Shown here piece by piece: positions 9,681 to 18,076 of a stretch of DNA of 64,000 bases. This DNA comes from Bacilli bacterium. GTDB lineage: Bacteria; Bacillota_I; Bacilli_A; RF39; UBA660. The notes under the pieces were generated by a model, which saw only the letters and a list, made by a program, of their open reading frames with translations, ran no database searches and was not told the origin of the DNA. The first letter of the stretch is position 1; the number at the start of each line of letters is the position of its first letter. The position numbers were made by a program, and so were the translations under genes. Location: positions 1 to 64,000 of the forward strand of contig JAFWJA010000021.1 of the NCBI GenBank assembly GCA_017511805.1, given 5' to 3'.

Positions 9681-10333
9681 AACAAAAGAAGATGATAATA
9701 TTTATAGTAATTGCGCTTATTGCAACAATTAAGTTCGCATACACTATAATAGTTAATGATAATTTTATTAAGAAATATTCAAATGGGGTTTATGATGAAG
9801 AATATGTAAAAAAATTACTAGTATTAAATATACAAGAACCATATATAGCACACTATAATTATGGAAATACACTATATCAATTAAATAAATATAATGAAGC
9901 AAAAACAGAATATGAAGAAGCACTTAAAACAGTATCTTATAACAGAGAATGTGATGTTAGAGTAAATCTTGCTCTTACAGAAATTAATCTTATAGATACT
10001 GAACAAAAAAGCGATGATTTAATTAAAGAAATAGAGAATATCCAAAAAGTATTACTAGAAGATAACTGCGCAACTACTGATCAAAAAGGTAGGGATAAAA
10101 AATCACAAGATCTTTATGATTTACTTGAGCAATTAAAGAATTCCGGTGGTCAATCAGGTCAACAAGGTGGTAGTGAAGGAAATGAACCAGACAACCCTAA
10201 TGGTGAAAATGTAATAGAGAATGAACAAGAAAAAATAGGTAAAATTAAACAAAGTAGACAAAAGGCTTCTCAAGGTAGAAATCCATCAAATGATCATGAT
10301 TATAATTTAGATTATAAAGATAAAGTTTGGTGA
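9677..10333 (+). CDS. TPR-containing membrane protein (BatC-like)
   Basis: A 218-aa protein with an N-terminal helix (about residues 5-24) and a TPR unit with N-Y-G-N-T-L-Y-Q-L-x-K-Y-x-E-A-x-x-x-Y-E-x-A-L near 61-85. A low-complexity Gly/Gln/Asn segment (SGGQSGQQGGSEGNEPDNPN) follows near 158-177, and the tail ends DYKDKVW. TPR plus a Q/G/N-rich linker and a short conserved W-ending tail matches BatC-type partners. Last gene of the operon, closed by a terminator. Confidence 0.7.
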   Translation: MKQKKMIIFIVIALIATIKFAYTIIVNDNFIKKYSNGVYDEEYVKKLLVLNIQEPYIAHYNYGNTLYQLNKYNEAKTEYEEALKTVSYNRECDVRVNLALTEINLIDTEQKSDDLIKEIENIQKVLLEDNCATTDQKGRDKKSQDLYDLLEQLKNSGGQSGQQGGSEGNEPDNPNGENVIENEQEKIGKIKQSRQKASQGRNPSNDHDYNLDYKDKVW

Positions 10334-10345
10334 TATTACATGAAT

Positions 10346-10373
10346 AAAAAGACTAAAATGTAAAGTCTTTTTA
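10346..10373 (+). terminator. Terminator of the moxR operon
   Basis: AAAAAGACT (10346-10354) pairs with AGTCTTTTT (10364-10372) across a 9-nt loop, with a U-rich tail. Confidence 0.85.
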
Positions 10374-10430
10374 TTTTAGGTTTATTTTTGAAAAAAAATA
10401 AAAAAAATACTATTAAATTATGTATTTTTA

Positions 10431-10439
10431 TGATAGAAT
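10431..10439 (+). promoter_or_regulatory. Extended -10 promoter
   Basis: TGATAGAAT, an extended -10 with one departure from consensus, 24 nt upstream of the TTG start at 10464. Confidence 0.5.
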
Positions 10440-10463
10440 GAAATTAGAAGAGAGGTGTTTACG

Positions 10464-10970
10464 TTGAAGCTAAGCAAGAGAAAAGTTTTTAGTATTATTA
10501 TATGTTCTTTAGCATTATTCTTATTTATCAATTCATTCATTCCACACATTAAATATAGTTCATCTTATTACTCATCAAGTAGTAATCTATGGGCTGAAGG
10601 AATGAGAGCTACAGCTATAGTACTATTGTTCTGCTATATCGGAATAATTACTTGCTATTTATTAAATATGTTCAACATATTTAAAGATAAATGGATGGGT
10701 TATGTAAACTATGCTACTGGATTTGTAGTATTACTATATTTAACTTTATTCTTCGGATATATTGAAAATATATACGTAGGAATTTGGTTAGGTTTATTCG
10801 CTGCTTTAGGATTAGGTACTTTAACAGTTCTTTGGAACTTTGTTTCAGACACTCCATTCACTAGTGGAGCTCCAGTTTCTGGATATGATCCAAAAACAGG
10901 AAAACCAATCTATGCTAAAGTAACTGGTTATGATCCAAAAACAGGAAAACCAATTTACGAAGAAAAATAA
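10464..10970 (+). CDS. Four-helix membrane protein with GYDPKTGKPIY tail repeats
   Basis: The start is taken as TTG at 10464 because AGAGGTG (10451-10457) then sits at a proper distance; an in-frame GTG at 10455 lies inside that ribosome site. The product (168 aa) has about four hydrophobic helices, an extracellular-looking Ser/Tyr segment (SSYYSSSSNLW), and a C-terminal tail with two copies of GYDPKTGKPIY. Similar YDPxTGxPIY repeats occur on cytoplasmic tails of small Bacillota membrane proteins of unknown role. Single-gene unit between a promoter and a terminator. Function unknown. Confidence 0.7.
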   Translation: MKLSKRKVFSIIICSLALFLFINSFIPHIKYSSSYYSSSSNLWAEGMRATAIVLLFCYIGIITCYLLNMFNIFKDKWMGYVNYATGFVVLLYLTLFFGYIENIYVGIWLGLFAALGLGTLTVLWNFVSDTPFTSGAPVSGYDPKTGKPIYAKVTGYDPKTGKPIYEEK

Positions 10971-10978
10971 TACTAATA

Positions 10979-11006
10979 AAATATCTACAGAAATGTAGAT
11001 ATTTTT
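10979..11006 (+). terminator. Rho-independent terminator
   Basis: Stem AAATATCTAC/GTAGATATTT with loop AGAAAT and a T run. Confidence 0.85.
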
Positions 11007-11012
11007 ATTTTG

Positions 11013-11021
11013 TGTTATAAT
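11013..11021 (+). promoter_or_regulatory. Extended -10 promoter
   Basis: TGTTATAAT, perfect extended -10, 24 nt upstream of the ATG at 11046 with AAGGGA as RBS. Confidence 0.7.
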
Positions 11022-11045
11022 TAATATAGTAAGGGATGTAGTAAT

Positions 11046-12683
11046 ATGAGAAAGAAAGTATTTATATCAATTTTAAGTCTATTATATTCACTATTCTGTA
11101 TATTTGGTAATTCATTTAAAAAAACAGATAGTTTTAAATACATAGAATCACATAAATTAATTGTTTTTATTACTTTTATAGTATTATTAGTTTTTTTCTA
11201 TTTATTGTTAAGTTTTATATTTAATTTTATAGAAAAGAAACGCAAAAATAGCAATAGATTTAAAAAATTAAAAGATACTAAGTTATATAAATTATTTGAC
11301 AAACATCCTTTTTTATTTAGTTTTATTATTATGATACTATTATGGTTACCTTATATAATTGCTTTTTATCCAATTATATTATCACCAGACCCTTCATTTC
11401 AAATAAAACAATTCTTTGGTATACCAAATAAGTATTCTACTTATTCAGTTATGATAGATCCATTAGTAACAATTACTAATCATCATCCTGTTATTCATAC
11501 TTTATTATTGGGTGGATGTCTAAAATTAGGTACTATAATAAATAATGATAATTTAGGTTTATTCTTTTATAGTATGATCCAGATTACTATATTAGCGTCA
11601 GTTCTTTCTTATACAATTAAATTTTTAAAGAGTTTAGGAATAAGTAATAAGTATTTAATTATAGTGTTATTAATATATGGTTTAGTTCCTGTATTCCCTA
11701 TATATAGTATATCTGCAGTTAAAGATGTTATATTTGGAAGTTTAATAATTTTATATATAATTGCCCTTTATAAAATAGTAAAATCTGATGAATTAAAACC
11801 AAAGTTCATAATTAAATTCTTTATTCTTTTAGTATTAATAGTACTATTTAGAAATAACGGAATACATACAATTTTATTATCGTTACCATTCTTATTATTC
11901 TTAAAAAAAGGTAAAAAAATAAGATTAAAATACTTATGTATTATTATTCTTATATTTGGTTTTAATTATTCATATAACTCAATAATATTACCACATTTTA
12001 AAATAACTCCTACTAGTGTTCGTGAGAAACTATCTGTACCTTTTCAACAAACTGCTAGATATGTTAAAGAACACGGTGATGAAGTATCATTAAAAGAGAA
12101 GACCGTAATAGATAAAATACTAGGATATGAAACATTAGCAAGTAGATATAATCCAGAACTAGCAGACCCTGTTAAGAATGAATATAATAAATACGCAACA
12201 AATGAAGATCTTAAAGATTATTTCGGTGTCTGGTTTGATGAATTTAAAAAACATCCTAAAACTTATGTAGAAGCAACAATTAATAATACATATGGATATT
12301 TTTATCCATTAAAAACAAGTTGGTATTATCATTCTAGATTGGATACTAGAATTGTAGAAGATGGTTTTGATTATCATTACAATGGGTTAAAAAATACCAG
12401 AAAAGTATTAGATTCAATTGGTCAAGCTTATCCATATATTCCTATACTAGGATTACTTATTAATATAGCATTTAATGTCTGGGTAATATTATTTATGTTT
12501 ATGTATTTTTTATATAAGAAAAAATATAGTTCAAATATATATTTATTACCATCATTGGTATTAATACTAGTATGTTTCGCATCACCTGCAAATACTTATT
12601 TTAGATATGCTTTACCATTTGTATTTGCATTACCATTAAATATTGGTATTTTTATAAAAGAAAATAAATTGAAAAAAGATTAA
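11046..12683 (+). CDS. DUF6020-like polytopic membrane protein
   Basis: A 545-aa protein with about 10-12 transmembrane helices. An acidic/aromatic motif after the third helix (YPIILSPDPSFQIKQFFG) and the following TNHHPVIHTLLLGG are characteristic of the DUF6020 family, a GT-C-like group of membrane proteins suspected in cell-surface glycan synthesis. Residues about 320-440 form a large soluble loop (CREKLSVPFQQTARYV-like segment through NTYGYFYPL), as expected for a GT-C ectodomain. Catalytic role is not demonstrated by the sequence. It may be transcribed alone, because a promoter-like sequence precedes the next gene. Confidence 0.65.
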   Translation: MRKKVFISILSLLYSLFCIFGNSFKKTDSFKYIESHKLIVFITFIVLLVFFYLLLSFIFNFIEKKRKNSNRFKKLKDTKLYKLFDKHPFLFSFIIMILLWLPYIIAFYPIILSPDPSFQIKQFFGIPNKYSTYSVMIDPLVTITNHHPVIHTLLLGGCLKLGTIINNDNLGLFFYSMIQITILASVLSYTIKFLKSLGISNKYLIIVLLIYGLVPVFPIYSISAVKDVIFGSLIILYIIALYKIVKSDELKPKFIIKFFILLVLIVLFRNNGIHTILLSLPFLLFLKKGKKIRLKYLCIIILIFGFNYSYNSIILPHFKITPTSVREKLSVPFQQTARYVKEHGDEVSLKEKTVIDKILGYETLASRYNPELADPVKNEYNKYATNEDLKDYFGVWFDEFKKHPKTYVEATINNTYGYFYPLKTSWYYHSRLDTRIVEDGFDYHYNGLKNTRKVLDSIGQAYPYIPILGLLINIAFNVWVILFMFMYFLYKKKYSSNIYLLPSLVLILVCFASPANTYFRYALPFVFALPLNIGIFIKENKLKKD

Positions 12684-12697
12684 AAAAATGATATTAT
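12669..12697 (+). promoter_or_regulatory. Promoter for the 106-aa membrane protein
   Basis: TTGAAA at 12669-12674 and TATTAT at 12692-12697 are 17 bp apart, and TGA precedes the -10, giving an extended element too. Confidence 0.6.
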
Positions 12698-12716
12698 TAA
12701 AATAGAGGTAAGAAAT

Positions 12717-13037
12717 ATGTATGTAGATTTAATTTTATTATTAGCAATCGTACTTGCGGTATTCTTTTTCTTTAAAAGATTTTCAAGTTTTATTTATTTA
12801 ATATGTTCTTTAGATATATTATATAGATTATTACATTTTTTAGCCGATAATTTAAAAGTACCAGAATTATCTACTTTAATAAGAAAATATATACCAGCTA
12901 GTATTCCAAATGCAATAGGAAATTATGTTGGAACTAATTCTATTATTTATACAATAGTTCTTTGGTGTATGTTTTTTGCTTATTGTGCATTATTATTTTA
13001 TATTATTAGAATTCTTGCGAAAAGAAAATATAGATAA
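12717..13037 (+). CDS. Small three-helix membrane protein
   Basis: A 106-aa protein with about three or four hydrophobic helices, a short polar loop (KVPELSTLIRKYIPASIPN) and a basic C-terminus (RILAKRKYR), so the tail is probably cytoplasmic. RBS GAGGTA precedes the ATG. No family is recognised. It sits between a DUF6020-like protein and prfB with its own promoter and terminator. Confidence 0.65.
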   Translation: MYVDLILLLAIVLAVFFFFKRFSSFIYLICSLDILYRLLHFLADNLKVPELSTLIRKYIPASIPNAIGNYVGTNSIIYTIVLWCMFFAYCALLFYIIRILAKRKYR

Positions 13038-13040
13038 AAA

Positions 13041-13074
13041 AAGTCCTAATTTTGTTATTAGGATTTTATTTTTT
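13041..13074 (+). terminator. Rho-independent terminator
   Basis: AAGTCCTAAT/ATTAGGATTT stem (one G-U pair), loop TTTGTT, T-rich tail that runs into the prfB promoter. Confidence 0.8.
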
Positions 13075-13083
13075 GACAAATTA

Positions 13084-13092
13084 TGTTATAAT
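13084..13092 (+). promoter_or_regulatory. Extended -10 promoter of the prfB operon
   Basis: TGTTATAAT, perfect extended -10. The predicted TSS near 13099 leaves only about 9 nt before the prfB ATG at 13108, an unusually short leader. A TTGACA at 13073-13078 is too close (8 bp) to serve as its -35. Confidence 0.65.
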
Positions 13093-13107
13093 TTTTATGG
13101 TGAAAAT

Positions 13108-14191
13108 ATGGATAATAAAGATGTTTTAAATAAAATTGATATTTTAAGTGACAAAGTAAATACAATATGGAGGTTACTTTGACATTGACTTAAAGAAAGA
13201 ACAAGTTAGTAATTTAGAAAAAGAAACCTTAGATCCTAATTTTTGGAATAGAGATGATTCATCAGATGTTCTAAAAATAATTGGTGATAATAAAAGAACA
13301 ATTGATAATATAACTAATATTAAAAATGAGTTAGATTCATATAAAGAATTAATTGAAATTGATGATTCATACGTAAATGATATAAGCGAATCAATAGTTA
13401 AATTAGAACAAGATATAGAAAAACTAGAATTAGAAACAAAATTATCAGGCGAGTATGATAAGAATAACGCTATATTAGAATTACATTCAGGAGCAGGTGG
13501 AACTGAAAGTTGTGACTGGGTTAGTATGCTTCTTAGAATGTATGAAAGATGGTGTGAAAGAAATAATTATAAATATGAAATATTAGATCAGTTAGATGGA
13601 GAAGAAGCTGGAATTAAAAGAGTAACTGTTCTAGTTAAAGGGATAAATGCATATGGTTATTTAAAATGTGAAAGAGGAGTTCATAGATTAGTTAGAATTT
13701 CACCATTTGATTCAAATAAAAGAAGACATACTTCATTTGCTTCAGTAGAAGTAACACCTGAAGTAGATGATAGTATAAATATTGATATTAAAGAGCAAGA
13801 TCTTAGAATTGATGTATATAGAAGTACAGGGGCAGGTGGACAAGGAGTTAATACAACAGATTCCGCTGTTAGAATAACTCATCTACCTACTGGAATAGTA
13901 GTTACTTGTCAGAATGAAAGAAGTCAATTAAAGAATAAAGAACTTGCTATGAAAGTATTAAAGGCAAAGTTATTTGCCTTAGAGGAAGAAAAAAAGAATA
14001 AAGAAAAAGCTAACTTAATTGATAATCAAAGTGATATTAATTTTGGTTCTCAAATAAGAAGTTATGTAATGCATCCATACTCAATGGTAAAAGATCATAG
14101 AACAAACTATGAAAAAGGTGATGTATATAAAGTTATGGATGGTTATATTGATGAGTTTATTGAAGAATATTTAAAGGGAGGTGCAAAATAA
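13108..14191 (+). CDS. prfB: Peptide chain release factor 2 (programmed +1 frameshift)
   Basis: RF2 releases peptides at UGA and UAA. The first frame runs 13108-13182: 24 codons and TGA. The site is GGAGG-TTA-CTT-TGA-C, the classic autoregulatory signal: internal Shine-Dalgarno three bases before CTT, slippery CTT, weak UGA-C. Shifting +1 at CTT continues as DIDLKKEQVSNLEKE through to 14191, giving about 360 aa, normal for RF2. The GGQ loop STGAGGQGVNTTDSAVRITH is intact. The ATG at 13108 begins MDNKDVLNKIDIL. Low RF2 favours the shift and so raises RF2. First gene of the prfB-yitT-ftsEX-pcsB operon; its stop overlaps the next start by one base. Confidence 0.95.
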
Positions 14192-15087
14192 TGAAGATAC
14201 TAGATAAAGCAAAAGAAAATATTTTAGACGAAATTGAAAATAAAAACTTAGTACAAAGATATATTATGTTGATAATTGGAATACTTATATACGCAGTTGG
14301 TTATAATGCTTTCTTTGTACCAAACAATTTAGTATTTGGTGGATCTGGAGGTATAGCTCTTATATTAAAAGATTACATTGATCCATCTATTACAATAATG
14401 GCTATATCTATTATCGCTTTAATATTAGGAATAATATTTTTAGGAAAGAGATTTGCTTTTAATTCAATTATTGGATCTGTATTATTTCCATTATTTGTTG
14501 AATTAACAAAAGATGTATCTTTACCTGTTCCAAAAGATGACATGATGTTAATAGTTATATGTGGAGCAGTTATGATTGGGGTTGGAACTGGACTTGTTGG
14601 AAGAGCAGGACTTAGTTCTGGTGGTGTAGATACAATTATCCAAATATTAGTTAGTAAACTAAAGATATCATTTGGGACAGCATTTATGATTGTTAATGGA
14701 TTAATAGTTATTCTAGGTGGATATACATTTGGAAGGAGAATATTACTATATGCTTTAATTATAATTTATATTATTAATATAGTTACTGATAAAGTATTGT
14801 TATCAATATCAATGAATAAGACGTTCTTTATAGTAACAACTGAAGTAGATAAAGTAAAAGAATACATATTAAATAATTTATCTAGAGGTGTTACAATTAT
14901 TGATGCACATGGTGGATTCTCTGATGATAAAAAGAAATTAATAATGACAGTTATACCTACTGCAGAATATTTTAAAGCTAAAGAAGGAATACTGGAAATT
15001 GATAAAAATGCATTCTTTACTATAACTGACTCATATCAGGTTTATGGTCAAGACTCACATAGAAATGATAAAGGAGGAATGATTTAA
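14191..15087 (+). CDS. YitT-family membrane protein (DUF161/DUF2179)
   Basis: A 298-aa protein with five or six helices, including LGxG/GSGGIALIL and GLSSGGVDTI loops typical of the YitT_membrane family. The C-terminal cytoplasmic DUF2179 domain is seen in TTEVDKVKEYILNNLSRGVTIIDAHGGFS and the following beta-strands. The function of the family is unknown; members often sit near prfB and ftsEX in Bacilli. Starts on the last base of the prfB stop and ends on the first base of the ftsE start. Confidence 0.85.
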   Translation: MKILDKAKENILDEIENKNLVQRYIMLIIGILIYAVGYNAFFVPNNLVFGGSGGIALILKDYIDPSITIMAISIIALILGIIFLGKRFAFNSIIGSVLFPLFVELTKDVSLPVPKDDMMLIVICGAVMIGVGTGLVGRAGLSSGGVDTIIQILVSKLKISFGTAFMIVNGLIVILGGYTFGRRILLYALIIIYIINIVTDKVLLSISMNKTFFIVTTEVDKVKEYILNNLSRGVTIIDAHGGFSDDKKKLIMTVIPTAEYFKAKEGILEIDKNAFFTITDSYQVYGQDSHRNDKGGMI

Positions 15088-15785
15088 TGGAATTTATAAA
15101 AATGACGAATGTAGAAAAAGTATATAAAACTGGTGTTACAGCTATTTATGGACTTAATCTACATATAAAGAAAGGAGACTTTGCTTTTATTATAGGTGCT
15201 TCTGGTTCAGGTAAATCTACATTAATAAAAATGCTATATAGAGAAGAAAGACCTAGTAAAGGTGAAATTCTTATTGGTGGAGTAAATGTGGGTAAACTTA
15301 GAAATAGAAAAGTATATAAATTAAGAAGAAAGTTAGGAATAGTATTCCAAGACTTTAAATTATTACCTAAGTTAACAGTATTTGAAAATGTAGCATTTGC
15401 TCTTGAAATGTATGGATTACCAAAATCAGAAATTAGACAAAAGACATTAAAAGCAATTGAACTAGTAGGGCTTAAAGAAAAGGCAAAGAGTTATCCACAT
15501 CAATTATCTGGTGGAGAACAACAAAGAGTTTCAATAGCAAGAGCAATTGTTAATTCTCCTAAATTATTAATATGTGACGAACCTACTGGAAACCTAGATC
15601 CTGATACTTCTATGGAAATTATGAAAGTACTAGAAGTAATTAATAATTTAGGTACTACAATAATAGTAGTTACACATGATAGAGACATAGTTAATAAACT
15701 TAAGAAAAGAGTTATTCTACTTGATAAAGGTAGATTAAAGAAAGACTATGAGAAAGGAACTTACGATAAGAATGAGAAACTTTAG
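15087..15785 (+). CDS. ftsE: Cell-division ABC transporter ATPase FtsE
   Basis: A 232-aa ATPase with Walker A GASGSGKST, the ABC signature LSGGEQQR, and Walker B LLICDEPTGNLD. The Q-loop segment IVFQDFKLLP matches FtsE particularly well. FtsE works with FtsX to switch on a cell-wall hydrolase at the division site or sidewall, rather than moving a solute. ftsX and the hydrolase follow directly. Its last codons overlap ftsX. Confidence 0.95.
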   Translation: MEFIKMTNVEKVYKTGVTAIYGLNLHIKKGDFAFIIGASGSGKSTLIKMLYREERPSKGEILIGGVNVGKLRNRKVYKLRRKLGIVFQDFKLLPKLTVFENVAFALEMYGLPKSEIRQKTLKAIELVGLKEKAKSYPHQLSGGEQQRVSIARAIVNSPKLLICDEPTGNLDPDTSMEIMKVLEVINNLGTTIIVVTHDRDIVNKLKKRVILLDKGRLKKDYEKGTYDKNEKL

Positions 15786-16671
15786 AATATTAGCCAGAAA
15801 TGTAAGAGATGGCTTTAAAAATGTATTTAGAAATTTTAGTTTAGCATTTGCATCTATTTCATGTATCACAGTTACACTTGTTATAGTAGCAGCGTCTATT
15901 GTAGGTTCTTGGAATGTTCAAAACTTTACTAAATTAATAAGAGATGATTTTACAATTGTAGTATTTGTTCAAAACAAAGCTACTGAAGAAGATTTAACTA
16001 AAATAAAATCCGAAATAGAAACTATTAAAAATGTTGAATCTATAGATTTTAAATCCAAAAAAGAAGTAATGGACGAGATGAAGAAATCAAGTCAAACATT
16101 TAATAATGTAATGTCCTCTTGGGATGAAACAGAAAATCCATTAGATGATACTTATCAAGTAAGAGTAAAGAACGATGAAAAGATAAGTGAAACAGCAGAT
16201 AGGATTAAAAAGATAGAAAATGTTGAAAGTGTTAAATATGGTGAAGGAATGGTAGAATCCATGGTTTCCATATTTAAGATTATTAGATATATATTAATTA
16301 TTATGGTTGTAGGATTGATAGTAGTAACAGCATTCTTAATTGTTAATACTATTAAGATAACAATATTTAGTAGACAAGAAGAAATAGAAATTAAAAGACT
16401 TGTTGGAGCATCAAATATGTCTATTAAACAACCATTTATTATTGAAGGTTTAATTATTGGAACATTAGGTTCTATAATTCCAATTATAATAACTATATAT
16501 GGTTATTCTATATTATATGAAAAAACTGGTGGAAAAATATTCTCTCAATTTATTAAATTAGTTAAACCTTTCCCATTCTCCTTATATGTATCAGGTATAT
16601 TATTACTAATAGGTGTTATCGTAGGTATGTACGGTAGTAGTAAAGCTGTAAGAAAGTACTTAAAGATATAA
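15772..16671 (+). CDS. ftsX: Cell-division protein FtsX
   Basis: About 299 aa with the FtsX pattern: a short cytoplasmic N-terminus (RNVRDGFKNVFRNF), TM1 near residues 20-42, an extracellular domain with beta-alpha repeats, and three C-terminal helices. EIEIKRLVGASNMSIKQPF is the conserved cytoplasmic loop. The ATG at 15772 is preferred because it lies 13 nt after AAAGGA; an in-frame ATG at 15748 has only a weak site. It overlaps ftsE by 14 nt, and the stop overlaps the next ATG. The extracellular domain should contact the downstream coiled-coil hydrolase. Confidence 0.92.
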   Translation: MRNFRILARNVRDGFKNVFRNFSLAFASISCITVTLVIVAASIVGSWNVQNFTKLIRDDFTIVVFVQNKATEEDLTKIKSEIETIKNVESIDFKSKKEVMDEMKKSSQTFNNVMSSWDETENPLDDTYQVRVKNDEKISETADRIKKIENVESVKYGEGMVESMVSIFKIIRYILIIMVVGLIVVTAFLIVNTIKITIFSRQEEIEIKRLVGASNMSIKQPFIIEGLIIGTLGSIIPIIITIYGYSILYEKTGGKIFSQFIKLVKPFPFSLYVSGILLLIGVIVGMYGSSKAVRKYLKI

Positions 16672-17858
16672 TGAAGAAGAGAATAGTAGTATTATTGCTA
16701 GCAATAGCATTATTAATACCAATTAATATAAAGGCCAAAACATTAGGAGAATATAGGGCAGAACTTGAAGCATTAGAGCAATCTTATAATGAGAACCAAG
16801 CTAGTATAGCTAGAACTGATGAAGAGATAGCAGCAGCTAATGCAAGAGTTCAAGAGATATATATAGAAATTGATACTATTGAAAGTGATATGATAGATAT
16901 CAATAAAGAGATAGCTAAGTTAAATGAACAAATTATAGGAAAAGATAAAGAATTAAAAGATTTAATTAGATACTATGAGTTTTCTAATGGAGAATCTGTT
17001 TATCTTGAATATTTATTTAGTGCTGATTCAATAACTGATTTTATATATAGATATTCAGTTACTGAACAATTAAGTAAATATAATGATCAATTAATTACTG
17101 AAATGCATGATTTGATTGAAAGAAATAATCAAAATATAAAAGATTTACAAGAAAAAGAAGAATCTTTAAAAGGATTACAAGTTGAATTAAACGAACAACT
17201 AGTTATACTTGGAAATCAAAGACAAGCTCTAGGTGATGAATCAATTGATATAATGGATGAAATAGAAGCACAAAAGGCAATAGTTCAACATTATGAAGAT
17301 ATTGGTTGTAGTGAAGATCAAGATGTTACTACATGTGGAAAAGCATCATTACCAATGGGAACTAAATTCTATAGACCACTAGATACTGGTTATATAACAG
17401 ATGAATATGGTTATAGATATGATCCATTTACTGGAGTATGGGGTAACTTCCATACAGGTACAGATATGTCTACATATAGTTCTTGTTGGGATTGTATGGA
17501 AATTAAATCAGTAGCAACAGGTGTTGTAGGAACAGCTGGATATAGTTCATCTATGGGTAATTATGTTGTAATTTGGCATAACATAAATGGACAAGATTAT
17601 TCTAGTATGTACATGCACTTATCTGATACTTATGTTTCAATAGGTCAAGATGTTACAAAAGATACAGTAATAGGTCATATGGGTAATACTGGATGGTCTA
17701 CTGCAACTCATTTACATTTAACTATGTTAACATGTCATTTGTGGGAACCAGGTTCTAATTGTTCATATCCTTCTGATACAGTAGATTCAAGAGGATATAT
17801 TAATTATCCATCTAGTTTCTATGTTGACTGGACAGATAGAACTAGTTATTATGATTAA
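16671..17858 (+). CDS. Coiled-coil M23 peptidase (PcsB/EnvC-like)
   Basis: A 395-aa secreted protein with a signal peptide (MKKRIVVLLLAIALLIPINIKA, about residues 1-22), a long coiled coil (about 25-210), and a C-terminal LytM/M23 domain. Zinc ligands are visible as H261 and D265 in FHTGTDMS and H349 in HLHLT (H347 also present). The coiled coil plus hydrolase layout matches proteins switched on by FtsEX (PcsB, CwlO, EnvC). However, PcsB and CwlO carry NlpC/P60 or CHAP domains, whereas EnvC carries LytM. The intact zinc site suggests an active hydrolase, unlike EnvC. Starts on the last base of ftsX; followed by a terminator. Confidence 0.88.
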   Translation: MKKRIVVLLLAIALLIPINIKAKTLGEYRAELEALEQSYNENQASIARTDEEIAAANARVQEIYIEIDTIESDMIDINKEIAKLNEQIIGKDKELKDLIRYYEFSNGESVYLEYLFSADSITDFIYRYSVTEQLSKYNDQLITEMHDLIERNNQNIKDLQEKEESLKGLQVELNEQLVILGNQRQALGDESIDIMDEIEAQKAIVQHYEDIGCSEDQDVTTCGKASLPMGTKFYRPLDTGYITDEYGYRYDPFTGVWGNFHTGTDMSTYSSCWDCMEIKSVATGVVGTAGYSSSMGNYVVIWHNINGQDYSSMYMHLSDTYVSIGQDVTKDTVIGHMGNTGWSTATHLHLTMLTCHLWEPGSNCSYPSDTVDSRGYINYPSSFYVDWTDRTSYYD

Positions 17859-17860
17859 AG

Positions 17861-17893
17861 AATTGTGATTATTAATTAATCACAATTTTTTTT
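17861..17893 (+). terminator. Terminator of the prfB-ftsEX operon
   Basis: AATTGTGATT/AATCACAATT stem, loop ATTAATT, run of eight T. Confidence 0.9.
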
Positions 17894-17961
17894 ATTTCAT
17901 ATTTTATATTAGTAGGAGATTTTGTTCTGATAATTATACTAATAAAAAACTACTAATTCAT

Positions 17962-17990
17962 AAAAATAATCAAATATTTGATTATTTTTT
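17962..17990. terminator. Second palindromic hairpin with T run
   Basis: A perfect dyad around CAAATATTTG extends to AAAATAATC/GATTATTTT and is followed by T. It lies about 70 bp beyond the operon terminator with no gene between, so it is either a backup terminator or a protein-binding dyad upstream of the next promoter. Confidence 0.5.
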
Positions 17991-18035
17991 AATTTAAGAA
18001 AAGATTAAAAACCCCTATATTTATAATTAAAAATA

Positions 18036-18044
18036 TGTTATAAT
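18036..18044 (+). promoter_or_regulatory. Extended -10 promoter of the cdaA operon
   Basis: TGTTATAAT, perfect extended -10, 32 nt before the ATG at 18077; RBS GGAGG at 18066-18070. Confidence 0.7.
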
Positions 18045-18076
18045 CTTATAGTACCTATTATAATTGGAGGTATAAA

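Noticed and set aside
12976-13182. Separate 68-aa gene upstream of prfB
   Set aside because: Its last 25 codons are the real zero-frame start of prfB; the earlier part is the membrane-protein tail and terminator read out of frame.
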